A DNA stretch of 64,000 bases. It comes from Jackrogersella multiformis. Its lineage: Eukaryota > Ascomycota > Sordariomycetes > Xylariales > Hypoxylaceae. Shown here in pieces: positions 23,796-34,131 of this stretch. The translations under genes were made by a program, and so were the position numbers. The notes under the pieces were generated by a model. It was not told the origin of the DNA. It saw nothing but the letters and a program-made list of their open reading frames with translations, and made no database searches. The DNA is taken from assembly GCA_902806575.1 (NCBI GenBank), contig CADCXD010000009.1, forward strand, positions 868,001 to 932,000, in the 5' to 3' direction. Within the stretch, counting starts at the first letter, position 1; every line of letters begins with the position of its first letter.

Positions 23796-24419
23796 TTATG
23801 TACCGGGGTTGGGGTTCATCTATTCTGATGTTAGTATTGTGTTGAGGCGAGGGTAAAGCGAACAAAGAAATCGTACCTTTCGCTTGCCACCGGTTAGAGT
23901 GACGTTGACGAATCGTCGAGTGTACGTGAGCCTCTTCTTGGCGCGACCCTTCGGGGTCTTAGGCTTTTCTTGCTTCTCGACCTATTTTGATGTGTTAGCC
24001 TTCTGTATCGCTATTATTGCATCCTTGATAACCTCGTCCAAAAAAGACAAATGATTTGATGGGAGGAGCGCGTGTTCGAAATCGCAGAAGGCAAAAGATG
24101 TAGTTGCTAGATGGTATTTCGATCGGGAAGAATTCGTCGAGGAAGCGAGTGGCGAATGATGGGCTGGCTGGTTGCGCCAGTTGCTACAGTTGCTAGATAG
24201 TGCCGAATTTGATCGCAATCGAAAAAAAAAATGTGTATCGAAATCGTACGCGCGCTCCATAATCGAGAGGATGTGATTTTTGATGATGCAGAATAAACTA
24301 ACCTTAGGTGTCTGGGACTTGACCTTACCTGTAGAATTTCGTCAGCTTTTATTTCATCATTTAGCATAAGATGGGAGAAACATACCAGCACGGGCGAGAG
24401 ATCCGTGAACTTTACCCAT
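23796..24419 (-). CDS. rps30: 40S ribosomal protein eS30, 62 aa
   Basis: Small-subunit ribosomal protein. It has four exons, none long enough to show as an ORF: 24419-24386, 24328-24303, 23981-23877 and 23819-23796. Introns are 57, 321 and 57 bases, with donors GTATGT, GTTAGT and GTACGA; the last has a perfect TACTAAC branch. The spliced product starts [20 protein letters not shown], contains [19 protein letters not shown] and ends GGKRKMNPNPGT, which matches fungal eS30 along its whole length. It has no ubiquitin-like (FUBI) fusion, as is usual in fungi. The second intron is long for this window. Divergent from the CREG-like gene. Confidence 0.97.
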
Positions 24420-25320
24420 CTTGACGAAGTTGTGGTGTTGACTATTCAAGTGTCGATGAAGATTCGATGTTGAAGAATGGATGAATAGAAGAAATGGATG
24501 GATGTGTGTGGTGTTTGTGCTTGGTAAGTGGTAATTGGTAAATTCGCAAGTCTTGGCGCTAGAGAATGAGGGTTGAAGAGTGGAAAAGAGTCACACCGGA
24601 AATGACCAAGCTTCGATAAAATTTCCTCAAAGGGCTAAGTAAACCCTGGTCATGTGATTCTTATCTTTGTTAGATGAATATCTTGATTAAATGAATACCC
24701 CGCCTTAAGTGTTGACTGAGGAATTTATGAAATTCAAAGAACTTATTGAGTGATTGGATGGTAAGACTGAGTGGGTATTCATCGGTGGGAGGGTCCTTTG
24801 TTATAGCCAGGCAGATAGGTATCTCCGTCCCTACCCCCAAGTACCTAGGTATCGATTCTAGATTCTTAAGGTTCCCCACTAATTATATCCAGTCATGCAC
24901 CTTACCGACGGCTAAGTTCCGATGCTGTCCAGTGCCCAGTCTAGCCGTTTAGTGGAAACTGTATGTACATGTAGGTACACAAGCCCCCCAGACCCGCGCG
25001 ACCCGCCCATTGGTCCGATTCTCATCTGATACGTGATTCACATGGGATTTGTTCCAAGCTTCAGACCGGTGACCGGCCTCGTCCTCGTTTGCTCAACTTT
25101 GACAGACCGCTAAACGCCATCTTTGTGAATGGCATAGGGATTTAATAACAAGCCTTTAACTCACATTTTGGATCATAACTTTATACTCTTCTAAACTCTA
25201 CCTATCTCTCTTCTAAGGTTCCCTACCAAGCTCTAGCTACTCTTAGACTCTAACGCCTCAACCCTCAACCCTCAACCCGAGCTCTAGCAGGTACCCGTTT
25301 GGTGCCACGCAACCACCGCA
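24420..25320. promoter_or_regulatory. Shared divergent promoter region, eS30 / CREG-like
   Basis: 900 bases between two divergent starts. The right end has a pyrimidine-rich leader with three CAACCCT units (25257-25277) just before the CREG-like ATG. Regulatory by position only. Confidence 0.5.
24588..24596. promoter_or_regulatory. HomolD-like box upstream of eS30
   Basis: GAGTCACA on the plus strand differs at one base from CAGTCACA, the HomolD box of fission yeast ribosomal-protein promoters, which works in either orientation. It lies about 170 bases upstream of the eS30 start. Conservation of this box in this lineage is assumed, not shown. Confidence 0.3.
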
Positions 25321-26109
25321 ATGAGGTTCCTAGGCAGCCTATCATTCCTCTCCTTGGCTGCCCGCTCCTGTGTAGCGGAGCCAACCCCGGAGGCGCAGTA
25401 CATCTTCAACAACCCACCAGCGTCGCGGTCAGGCTACCGGATTCCGACTTCGTACGAGTCCGCCGTGCTCGGCCGCCGCATCTTAGCTCTCACTCCGCTC
25501 GGGACGCTCGCCACCGTCTTCCCGGACTCCTCGCGCGGCCGCCAGCCGGATGGGCTCGGCGGCATGCCTCACGGGCTGCTGGAGTACGTAGCCGACTGCG
25601 AGGAGGATGGCAACCCTACCTTCCTCGCCATCGGGATCGAGAGCACCTTCAGGAATGTCCAGGGGGGCTCGAACATCAGCCTGGCCCAGCAGTGGACGCC
25701 TTTGTACCCGCCCGACAAGCGCATCAAGTCCACCTTCTCTGACTGGCTGTTCGGACGCGACGGCGACTCCAAGGAAAAGGTGCCTTACAGCGCCGTCGCC
25801 CTCCCTCGATACAGCCTGCTGGGCTACATCGAGAAGGTCGATCCGGCCTCCGTCAAGGCTCTGTCGTCGTGCTTCGTAGATACTCATCCCGACTCCAAGT
25901 ACTGGCTTCCCGGGAACCAAATCCACGAGTCCGAATTCGTGAGGCTTGTCGTCACGCAGATCTACTGGATCGGCGGCTTCGGCGACAGGGCTTACATCGG
26001 CTGGATCCCCGTCGACGAGTGGAAGAACGTCACCAGGAAGGAATGGGAGAGCGTGAGGCTGCCCGGCGAGAAGAAGGGTTGGGACGAGTGGAGCACGTCG
26101 GATCTTTAG
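25321..26109 (+). CDS. CREG-like secreted PNPOx-fold protein, 262 aa
   Basis: Member of the CREG/pyridoxamine-phosphate-oxidase-like family (split beta-barrel fold), whose animal members are secreted or lysosomal glycoproteins without oxidase activity. Residues 1-19 form a signal peptide (LSFLSLAARSCVAEP). Family blocks follow: ESAVLGRRILALTPLGTL (~46-63), LEYVADCEEDGNPTFLAIGI (~86-105), YSAVALPRYSLLGYIEKV (~155-172), SSCFVDTHPDSKYWLPGN (~181-198) and GGFGDRAYIGWIPVDEW (~218-234). One N-glycosylation site (NIS) near residue 118 and another (NVT) near 237. Intronless, with the start at the first ATG. Secreted or vacuolar; biochemical function in fungi unknown. Confidence 0.88.
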   Translation: MRFLGSLSFLSLAARSCVAEPTPEAQYIFNNPPASRSGYRIPTSYESAVLGRRILALTPLGTLATVFPDSSRGRQPDGLGGMPHGLLEYVADCEEDGNPTFLAIGIESTFRNVQGGSNISLAQQWTPLYPPDKRIKSTFSDWLFGRDGDSKEKVPYSAVALPRYSLLGYIEKVDPASVKALSSCFVDTHPDSKYWLPGNQIHESEFVRLVVTQIYWIGGFGDRAYIGWIPVDEWKNVTRKEWESVRLPGEKKGWDEWSTSDL

Positions 26110-26694
26110 GTGCTACCTATGTTTCATGACTTGACGGATATGCACGCGGGACTATTGCTTTTTGCGGCATCTTAGCATCTGAGTCATGGTTTTGGTGGGA
26201 CTTTGGGATTACGTTGGGATTTTAAGGACATTTTTGGCGTCATGACCTTAGAAGTTTATCTTCACCCTCTGTAACCAGTGATAGCAACATATTATCAGTG
26301 ACCTCAAATAACAGCATTGCTAGGTATCAAGGCTTGTATGAACTGAACTCGTACCTAGGTATTTTTAACAAAAAAACCTCGTTCCAGTTCATAGGTGCCG
26401 CTCTACTAGCATCTCTTCAAACAACTTTAATCACTACCGGGAGTTACAGGAGGCATTAGGTATAAGATATTAGGAGTTCGATGCTGACGTAACTTAAACA
26501 GCGGGTTACAACGGGATATGTGCGGGGCTAAGCTAAGTTTTAGTATATATTAATCTACCAGGTACCTAGGTAGGTATATATAACCCCCTATACGTCATAT
26601 AACCAAACAACTCGCTAGTCTCAAGGGGTGTAGTTTTGAATTACTACCTATCTAATATAAGAACCCTTATCCAAGGGCGGACTAAGATTCTAAC
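26110..26694. other. Intergenic, tandem genes
   Basis: Between the CREG-like and epoxide hydrolase genes, same strand. Contains a palindrome copy near 26560 followed by TATATATAA (~26575), which lies about 120 bases upstream of the hydrolase ATG and could be its TATA element. No gene seen. Confidence 0.55.
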
Positions 26695-27879
26695 ATGGGC
26701 GACACCTCAGCCCAGCCAAAGGAAACACTTCCAGAACTCTCTCTACCAGAGGGCATCACCTCGGACTACATCGACTGCTCTACATCATGCGGCCTCAACT
26801 GGCACGTCCTCAACGCCGGCGTTCCGGGCAACCCGCTCGTGCTGTTCTGCCACGGGTACCCCGAGCTCGCGTACTCGTGGCGCAAGGTGCTGCCCCGCGT
26901 CGCCGAGGCCGGGTACTACTGCGTGGCCATGGACCAGCGCGGATACGGGCGCACCGGCGGTTGGCCGAGGCGGCAACTGTTCGACGAGGTCGATTTGAAC
27001 GATTTTGTTTTTACAAACTTAGTGCGCGATTTGGTGTGTCTAGTGTACGGGCTAGGGTACGAGACGGTGTATAGTATCGTCGGTCATGACTTCGGCGCCG
27101 TGAGCTCTGCCATGGCGGCTTTGATGCGGCCCGATGTGTTTCGGTCTACCATCCAGATGAGCCATCCGTACCACAAGCCCGCGGAACCCATTCCCGAAAC
27201 GAAGGGGCACGAGAAGGAGAAAAAGGTAGACATCCAAGCCGAGCTCGCGAATCTAGACCCGCCTCGCAAACACTACAAGTGGTATAATTCCAGCCCGCCC
27301 GCAGCAGCAGACTGGGACAACCCACCACAGGGCCTCGAGCCGTTCCTACGAGGGTACTTCCACCTCAAGTCCGCGGACTGGGACCGCAACCACCCACGAC
27401 CGCTCGAGAAATGGGGCGCGCCGGAATTGGCCGCCATGCCCGAGTACTACATCATGCGAGCCGAACACACCATGCCGCAGACCGTGGTCACCAACATGGC
27501 CGGCGAGGACGCGTCCAAGACGGAGCGCTGGCTCTCAAGACACGACCTCCAGGTATACTGCGGCGAGTGGCAGCGCACCGGCTTCCAAGGCGCGCTCAAC
27601 TGGTACCGCGCGCAGACGGCGTCGACGCCGCAGGCCGCGAGGGACATGCTGCTGTTTTCCGGGCGCAGGATCGAGGTGCCGTGCATTTTCATCAGCGGAG
27701 AACGCGACTGGGGCAACTACCAGCAGCCGGGAGCCCTCGAGGGGTACGGGGACCGGAGGGCTGTCAAGGAGGGCTGCTATAGAGGCGCGAGGTTCGTGGA
27801 GGGGGCGGGACATTGGGTGCAGCAGGAACAGCCCGAGGTTGTGGTGACGGAGATATTGAAGTTTTTTAATACGCTTTGA
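26695..27879 (+). CDS. Epoxide hydrolase-like alpha/beta hydrolase, 394 aa
   Basis: Soluble epoxide hydrolase family: hydrolyses epoxides to diols through an Asp-ester intermediate. Oxyanion motif HGYPE at 53-57; nucleophile Asp132 in GHDFG; cap-domain NWYR with Tyr304, a lid tyrosine; acid candidate Asp338 (GERDWG); base His373 (GAGHWVQQEQP). The full triad is present, so the enzyme should be active. The length fits fungal members. There is no signal peptide, so it is probably cytosolic. Intronless and G+C-rich. A haloalkane dehalogenase would share the fold, but the cap tyrosine and HGYPE favour epoxide hydrolase. Natural substrate unknown; detoxification is a guess. Confidence 0.9.
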   Translation: MGDTSAQPKETLPELSLPEGITSDYIDCSTSCGLNWHVLNAGVPGNPLVLFCHGYPELAYSWRKVLPRVAEAGYYCVAMDQRGYGRTGGWPRRQLFDEVDLNDFVFTNLVRDLVCLVYGLGYETVYSIVGHDFGAVSSAMAALMRPDVFRSTIQMSHPYHKPAEPIPETKGHEKEKKVDIQAELANLDPPRKHYKWYNSSPPAAADWDNPPQGLEPFLRGYFHLKSADWDRNHPRPLEKWGAPELAAMPEYYIMRAEHTMPQTVVTNMAGEDASKTERWLSRHDLQVYCGEWQRTGFQGALNWYRAQTASTPQAARDMLLFSGRRIEVPCIFISGERDWGNYQQPGALEGYGDRRAVKEGCYRGARFVEGAGHWVQQEQPEVVVTEILKFFNTL

Positions 27880-28161
27880 TGGGCGTTAGCAGGTGTGTCT
27901 GTTGTATGCGGTCACGAAGGGGGTATTTCTTTCGTTACATATTAGCTATGCTATGCTGTGATATGTGTTGGCCATAATAAGAAAGAAAATAAGTATCAAG
28001 TAATATGTGCATCTTCAACGATGAAGGAAAGTGAGAGAGTGCGTGAAGATGAGGCAAAAAGTACATAAGAGAAGAGATGGTAAGTAAAGTAAAAGGGGTG
28101 TAGGGGTGTAAGGGATGCAGAAGGGGAAGGCAAGGATATTAAAAAATAAAAATACAAAAAT

Positions 28162-28167
28162 AAAAAA
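28162..28167 (-). terminator. RNA polymerase III terminator of tRNA-Arg
   Basis: A run of six T on the minus strand immediately follows the tRNA 3' end, with further T-runs behind it. Confidence 0.85.
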
Positions 28168-28256
28168 CACCGCACCCCGGACTCGAACCGGGAATCTTCG
28201 GCTTATTGAACAATTGCAATAGGAGGCCGACGAGTTAACCATTTCTCTAGTACGGC
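28168..28256 (-). tRNA. tRNA-Arg (anticodon CCT) with intron
   Basis: The minus strand folds as a tRNA. Acceptor stem GCCGTAC pairs with GTGCGGT (two G-U pairs). The D stem is GAG/CTC with GG in the loop. The anticodon stem is TCGGC/GCCGA, and the T arm is CCCGG-TTCGAGT-CCGGG. Discriminator base G. The anticodon loop opens C-T-CCT-A, so the anticodon is CCT (codon AGG). A 16-base intron follows the A at position 37, the canonical site. Mature length is 73 bases before CCA, and a pol III T6 terminator follows. Confidence 0.93.
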
Positions 28257-30663
28257 TTGTTCTCTGGAGAAATAACCAGTTGGTCATGCTTGATCAGATG
28301 ATGTGTACCATCAGTTATTAATACATATAAGGGAAACGGTCTTTGCGGCTTTTCTACGGTAGGTACTATGTACAGCATGGTTCTGCCTTGGGCAGACTCA
28401 GACTCAGACACCGGATGCAAGACGTAAACGACGCGTGAAAGCTGAAAGTTGAAGGTGCATAAAGCTGGAGCCTTGTCGGTCACTTATCAGTCACTATTCC
28501 GTCCCGTTCTACAGGTGGCAGGCGCGTGTGAATGAATATCTACTAGGCAGCTGCCTACATAGCTGCCCACATCCAGAGCTGCACCTTCCCGCACACAGCC
28601 TATCCAGCCGCTCCACACCTTATGTACCTAGGTCTAGGTAGGTACCTACATGTATGTATAGATGCCTGGCTTCTTCCAATTATATTTCTTTGCTTTTCTT
28701 CAGCTTCCAGATTCTTAATCATCCGATTGAACCCAACTGTACTCGAGCAAACACTACCTAGGTACCTGACCGTAGTAATTACCTCGATCAATGTAAGTCA
28801 ACTTCATGATTAAGGCTAAACTCAAGTTCCCCTTATAAATGTTATATTAGTTAATATGATCAGTCTAAGCTTGTTACTTATATGTAATGATTATAACCCT
28901 ATTTACATATGTGTTCAGGGAATTGCTGGTTGTGAAGAAAATCACATGTGAATAGAGTAAAAGATAGGTGCTCGGGAGACCGGATTCTTTTAGGACTTCA
29001 AATCATATTATCACAATCATCTTTACTAGGTTACTTCTCTTGTCATATGTTATCTTGCTAGACTTATAAATCGTTAAAAAGCTATGTTAATTGCCCCTTT
29101 TATGGCATGACCGAAGCCTATAAGAAATGAGCAGACTTTTGGATATTATTATTTGTTTCTATTATAACTCCGTTGTATTCCTACCAGAAACAGTATACTG
29201 GTTATACCTCTAAAGGACCTGTATACCCTCGAGGCTTGAATAATTATTTAGGTTAGGTTAATAAGTTATACCAGTTGTGTATATGTCAATACAACAAATG
29301 CCATTCATCTTGTTCCACTTAAAAGCCAATGGCTTTAATACGAGTAATGCCTCATCTTGATATACAATTCCCCTTATTAACCTAAGACACAATTCTGATG
29401 TTATGCTGTTTTTTAATGCAGTGGATTGGAGTTTAGTTATCGCAGCATTTACAATTATTATAACCTAGTAGTTAACTAAACACACTTATATACACCTACA
29501 GAATTACAATCATTCATAGTAGGTACCTCTTCCTTTATTAATGGGTTCAAGTCGGTCTTCTTAATTCGTCATGTTAATTCTTGAGCTAATATTCATTTCA
29601 CCCCCTTTTCCCCTGGGTTTTGTTTTCTTTACTGTTGTCCTTTTTATGATCTTATTAATCTTAAAAGTTTGCCTCCTTAACGTCAATAATGCTAACTAGG
29701 TACCTAGGTATGTTAACTTCTTCCCCTAAGGCCTTACCGCCATAAGTCTTTATAATTGCTTGTTATTTCATTCATCTTCCTATGTTTGTCTCTGGGCTTA
29801 CTGAAATTAAGTTCTCACTCTGATATGATTAATTTATGACAATGCTTCGCTTCCCTCTGAAAGGGTCTTTCGAAGGAATCCTCATGCCCTTCACATGCCC
29901 TTCTGGATCACAATAGATAACTTAACCTTACTTAGCATATACGCCGTGCATAGCATGCCAGTATTGATAGTTACAAACAAGGCAGAATACCGGCCCCTAA
30001 ATAACATATCTACTTTCTACTCCGTTATCTCTCAAAGTGACTACAACTACCATTAATATGCTGCCATGTAACACATAGTTACGACTCGTCGAATTTTCCT
30101 CGGCATTCTAGCCTCTAAGGTCAGGCTTTGGTTATAAGATTCCGTCAATGATTTCTCGTCATGGAGGCTGCCCCTGCCCATTAAAGCCGAGGAATATTCT
30201 TGACGGGCAGCAAACTAAGAATACCGTCAACTCTGAACTGAATCGAATTTCGATACAATCTCTTAGATAGAATATTCCGGAGACCTGAGATGACTTCCGT
30301 TTAATAAGGGTGCTAAGGCCGCATTGCGCTCTATCAGAGTACCTAGGTAGAATTACTCATATGATGCCAGTCCACACGAATTTAATACATTTGTTTCATA
30401 TTTTCCCCTTCAAAAACAAATACACCAAGTAGAAGTTTAGGAAGGTAACTTTCCACCCTGCTTACCAAACTCCTACAGCTTGTTTTTCTCCAGGTATCAA
30501 GTCATAGTCTCCTGGCTTGCCAATAATAAACCCAGGTTTTTTTATAGCTGCACTTGTTCCAGGCAGAAAACCTCATTCAATGACGCTATTTCAATCCTAA
30601 GACACCTACTCTCTTACTACGTCTTACTACGCAGTATTATCTGTCACCTCTCCCAACGAGGCG
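28257..30663. other. Gene-free, A+T-rich island
   Basis: 2.4 kb without a supported gene. From about 28800 to 30660 the sequence is visibly richer in A and T than the coding regions, has stops in every frame and few ORFs over 60 codons. This fits decayed, repeat-induced-point-mutated DNA, but I recognise no transposon remnant. Palindrome copies at ~28625, 28757, 29697 and 30340. Confidence 0.6.
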
Positions 30664-31571
30664 ATGGACGTCACCATGAGCGGCATGTCGGAGGTGAGCT
30701 ATTCGATACACTCAACTAGAGCGCCTTTACTAATACCATATGAACATAGGGCACTGTCGTAATTCCGACTATTGAAGGTGAAACGTCTATAAAAGACGAC
30801 ACCATCAAAATCAAAGTTGTCAAGGGGGTCATCTGGATTACACTCCGAGGAGGCAATGGCACTGGCGTTGACGGCTTCTATGATCCACCATTCGGTTCCT
30901 CGATGATTACCACGGTCAAGGTCCCATGGACTGCATACCCCCATCCTCCATCCTACATTCCGCTTAACACTATGGTCTTAGTACCTTCTGCAGGGAATAT
31001 GGATATCATCCTTCGAGCCAGTAGCTACTTAATGGCCAAGAAGAACTTCTCCTACCTCCAGTTGAGAGCCAATCACGGCCAAGGCAAGATCAAGAGCGTA
31101 GAGCCCCGACGAGCGATCGACTACTACGAGGGTCATGACTACATCAACAAGACGGCGGCGACGGCGGTATCGGCCAGGCCGATGGGGGGCAAGCTAGAGA
31201 TGCGATTGGTTCATGCTCCTAGATGGTACGGCACGAGTTTCTTTAGCACGCTCCTCTTTGCACGCCATAACGAGCTCGGCCGAACCGTGTACTATGACCC
31301 GGCAATGGGCAGCGTCCGAGAACAGACACCAACCACACACGACACTGTTGTTTGGGAATGTGAGTCGGCACTATCCATGCTCTACTGTTGGAGTGAGTGT
31401 CTTGAGAGATACCATGGAGTTCGTGCCCCGAATGCGCCCCAACCCCTGGCCATGACCGGGCAAGTCAAGCGCGCGGGGCGCAACCACGAGGACGGACCTC
31501 CCAAGAAGAAGCGAGGCTATAGACCAGCTGAGGAGGAAGACGAAGAGATGCAAGACATTGTATTCCAGTAG
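30664..31571 (+). CDS. Orphan protein with basic nuclear-signal-like tail, 283 aa
   Basis: I do not recognise this family. Exons 30664-30693 (10 codons) and 30750-31571; the 56-base intron has donor GTGAGC, branch TACTAAT and acceptor CATAG. The splice joins MDVTMSGMSE to GTVVIPTIEG. From there the frame runs through a region that looks like a small beta-rich domain (alternating hydrophobic strands to ~residue 130), a Tyr-rich middle, a CWSECLERYHGV segment (~235-246) and a charged tail with PPKKKRG (~265-271), resembling a nuclear localisation signal, then an acidic end. It has no signal peptide or membrane helix. It sits beside an A+T-rich gene-free island. Single-exon expression from the Met at 30903 is an alternative. 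Confidence 0.6.
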
Positions 31572-32065
31572 ACGAACCCTTCTTGCACCTTCGGCTGAAT
31601 GTCACTCCTACTTGGGGCTTCTTGACGTACCCTCCTGTACATCTCTCTTGACCAGTCATCACTCATCGATCTCAGACCTGGAATTCACTAGCACACCCAC
31701 CAACGGAACGAGCAAACATCGCAGGCAATGGGGATATATCCAGTGTCCCCTTCGACGTCTTCGAACCTCATTCCAAAGAAACGATCTCCGCACATGAATA
31801 CGAGGTCGTATTCAACCTATGTGTAGCTAGATACCGTGAGACCCTAGGTCAATATAAACACAAAATCTTGACAAGATGCCGCCTCGTCGTATAATAAACC
31901 ACACTCCTGTTCTTGATTTAAAAAACGAGCATGCTCTAAACACCTAAATAACCAATGTAATATATTAAACTGCCCTAGTAAGTAAGTCAATTTAGCTAGT
32001 AATTTAATAAGTAATAGGGGCCGTCACCACAGATCCCCAACCCTACCTACCTAGCCTGAACCCTC
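31572..32065. other. Intergenic, convergent 3' ends
   Basis: Between the 3' ends of the orphan gene and the S33 peptidase gene. The right half is A+T-rich; no gene seen. Confidence 0.65.
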
Positions 32066-34131
32066 TCACCACAACACCCCCAACGGCCCCTTCCTCCGCG
32101 GCAGCCCCCTCGGCACCCCGTCCTCACCGTGTCCATCACGCTTCACCAGTGGCAGCTGCGCGCACTCCTGGAAGGGCGTGCAGTCAGGCTGGCACACCGT
32201 GCCCTCGGGCGGTATCTCGCCCGTCTCCAGATACCTCCTCACGTACCCGTCCCTGCACGCCCCCGGCACGAGGAACGTGCCATGCCCGGCGTTATCCTGG
32301 GTCAGCACGCGCGCGCCGGGGTGACCCCGAGCCATGGCCACGGCGTTGGCGCGCGGCGTCACGGGGTCCAGCGCGCTCGACACTGCAGCAGCGAGAGTCA
32401 GTATTACTTACTTACGTCTTTGGGTTAAAGGGTAAAGGGTCAAAGGGTTAAAAAGTATAGGGGCTTCAGGCATGTCTCGGGAGTCTCAGCTGCTCCCCAG
32501 CCAGCCAGCCCAACCAGGAGCGCTCGACTCCCAGCACATGTTATGCTAGTAAAGGGGAAAGAAACTCTCGACATCACATACGAAACAGCAGCGGCGCGGC
32601 GGGGGCTCCCGGCCCGCCCACCTCCGGCGTGGCGAACGGCCCCGCGAACCGGTCCGCGGGGCGCACCCGCCACCCGCGGCACGCCAGGCGGATGCGCGCC
32701 CAGGCGGCGCCGAAATCCGGCGCCTGCGCCTCGAGCGCGCGGACGTACGACGCCACGCCCGCGACCGTGAGTCCCGACTGGGGCTGCGCGTCGCCGCAGC
32801 CGACGGCCGCCAGCGCGTCCTGCGACCACGTGTACGCGGCGGGCGACCCTGCGTCCGAAGGGCAGAAGCGCGAGGCGGCCGGGATGCCCAGGGACGCGTA
32901 CAAGAGGCTGTAGTTTCCGGCCATGGCCTCGGAGAGCGCGGTCGCCACGACGGGGAAGTAGAGGAGCGGCTGGTATAGCCCGTTGAAGATTAGGGCCGTG
33001 GCGTCGCTGCGCGTGAGCGTCGAGATGGTGGTGTTGGAGACGTACGGCGCGGGCGATGAGGAGAGAGAGGCGAGGAGGGATTCGACGCGCTGGCGGATGG
33101 AGGACGCGCTTGTGTCGTTGGCGTTGTGGAGGGCGCAGCGCGGGCCTGCGGCGAAGCAGCTGCTGTAGAGCGTTGCGAAGCTGGCTTGTGTGTCTTGCAG
33201 GTTCTTGGACCAGAGCTGGGCGGGTCTGTGTCAGTTCCGGGATTGCAGATTGGTAGATATGTAGGTAAGTAGGTAGATAGACATAAACACTTACGCCGTC
33301 GTTGTAATCATAAACATCGACCACGGCCTCGAGTATCATGCGGCCAACGCGGCCGGGAAACATCGAGGCGAAGTAATTCCCTAGCACAGTCCCGTACGAG
33401 ATACCCCAGTACTGGATCCTCGGAACGTCGGCCTCCCCTCGCGCCTCCGTGCCGTTCGCGCTCCCCCCCTTCCTCAGCTCGTCGATCTCGTCCACGATCC
33501 GCACCATGTCGCGCGCCACGCTAGCCGTCGACATGAATGCGCGGATGTCACGCGCGCGCTCCTCGCACAGGCGGCCGTACGCGCTATACAGAGCGGCCTG
33601 GCGGCGCACGGCGGCGGGCCCGGAGTCGAGGGGCCCGATGGCGCGCAGCTCGAGGGTGTTGTAGTCGCGCGCGAACTCGTCGCCGCGCCAGCAGTCGGCG
33701 CGCGGCTCGGACAGGCCCACGCCGCGCGGGTCGAAGCTCAGCACGGAGTAGCGCCTGGTGCCGTCCGCGAGGCCGCGCATGTGCTTGCCGGCCTCCAGCA
33801 GGAACTCCACGCCCGACCCGCCCGGGCCCCCCGGGTTCGTGATGATGGTGCCGCCGAACGAGGGGTCGGACTCGTCGACTGTGGCCGGGAGTGCGATGAT
33901 GGCGAGGGATACTACGCCGGACGTGCTGGTCGTGGTGGTGTTGCCTAGCCAGTCGAGCGGGACAGACAGCTTGGCGCACTGGAAGTCGTCGTAGCAGGTG
34001 GTGAAGTCGAGGGATGTGGACGGGGTGAGCGTGGTCCAGTCGAAGTCCGTGATGGACGGGGTCTGGGTCTGCGCGTAGGCATAGCGGCCATAAAGCCCGA
34101 CCAAGAGGCCGGTTAGCATTGCGGACTTCAT
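32066..34131 (-). CDS. Secreted S33 tripeptidyl-aminopeptidase-like hydrolase, 595 aa
   Basis: Alpha/beta-hydrolase exopeptidase of the S33/TAP family, probably removing N-terminal peptides outside the cell. Exons 34131-33295, 33215-32582 and 32382-32066; introns of 79 bases (GTAAGT...CCCAG) and 199 bases (GTATGT...CTGCAG). Splicing restores YDYNDG-LWSKNLQD and LLF-LSSALDPVTP. Residues 1-20 are a signal peptide ending AYAQ. Oxyanion region NPGGPGGSG (~98-106); nucleophile Ser245 in GISYGT; Asp496 in SALDPVTP; His524 in GHGTF, so the triad is complete. The C-terminal ~110 residues form the TAP-like domain. The unspliced frame runs on after exon 1 in the wrong phase and gives a false Arg/Pro-rich protein. 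Intron 2 contains a short GGGT(T/C)AAA repeat. Confidence 0.92.
32423..32453. repeat. GGGTYAAA tandem repeat inside peptidase intron 2
   Basis: Four units: GGGTTAAA, GGGTAAA, GGGTCAAA, GGGTTAAA. On the gene's strand this is a run of TTTAACCC-like pyrimidine-rich words between donor and branch site. Confidence 0.85.

Noticed and set aside
18239..27879. Transporter, ligase and epoxide hydrolase as a secondary-metabolite cluster
   Set aside because: No backbone synthase, P450 or cluster-type transcription factor is present, and housekeeping eS30 and the coenzyme A enzyme are interleaved.
32440..33294. Continuation of the S33 peptidase frame past exon 1 to a 563-residue product
   Set aside because: It runs through intron 1 (donor GTAAGT at 33294) out of phase and yields an Arg/Pro-rich tail; the spliced model restores the catalytic Asp and His.
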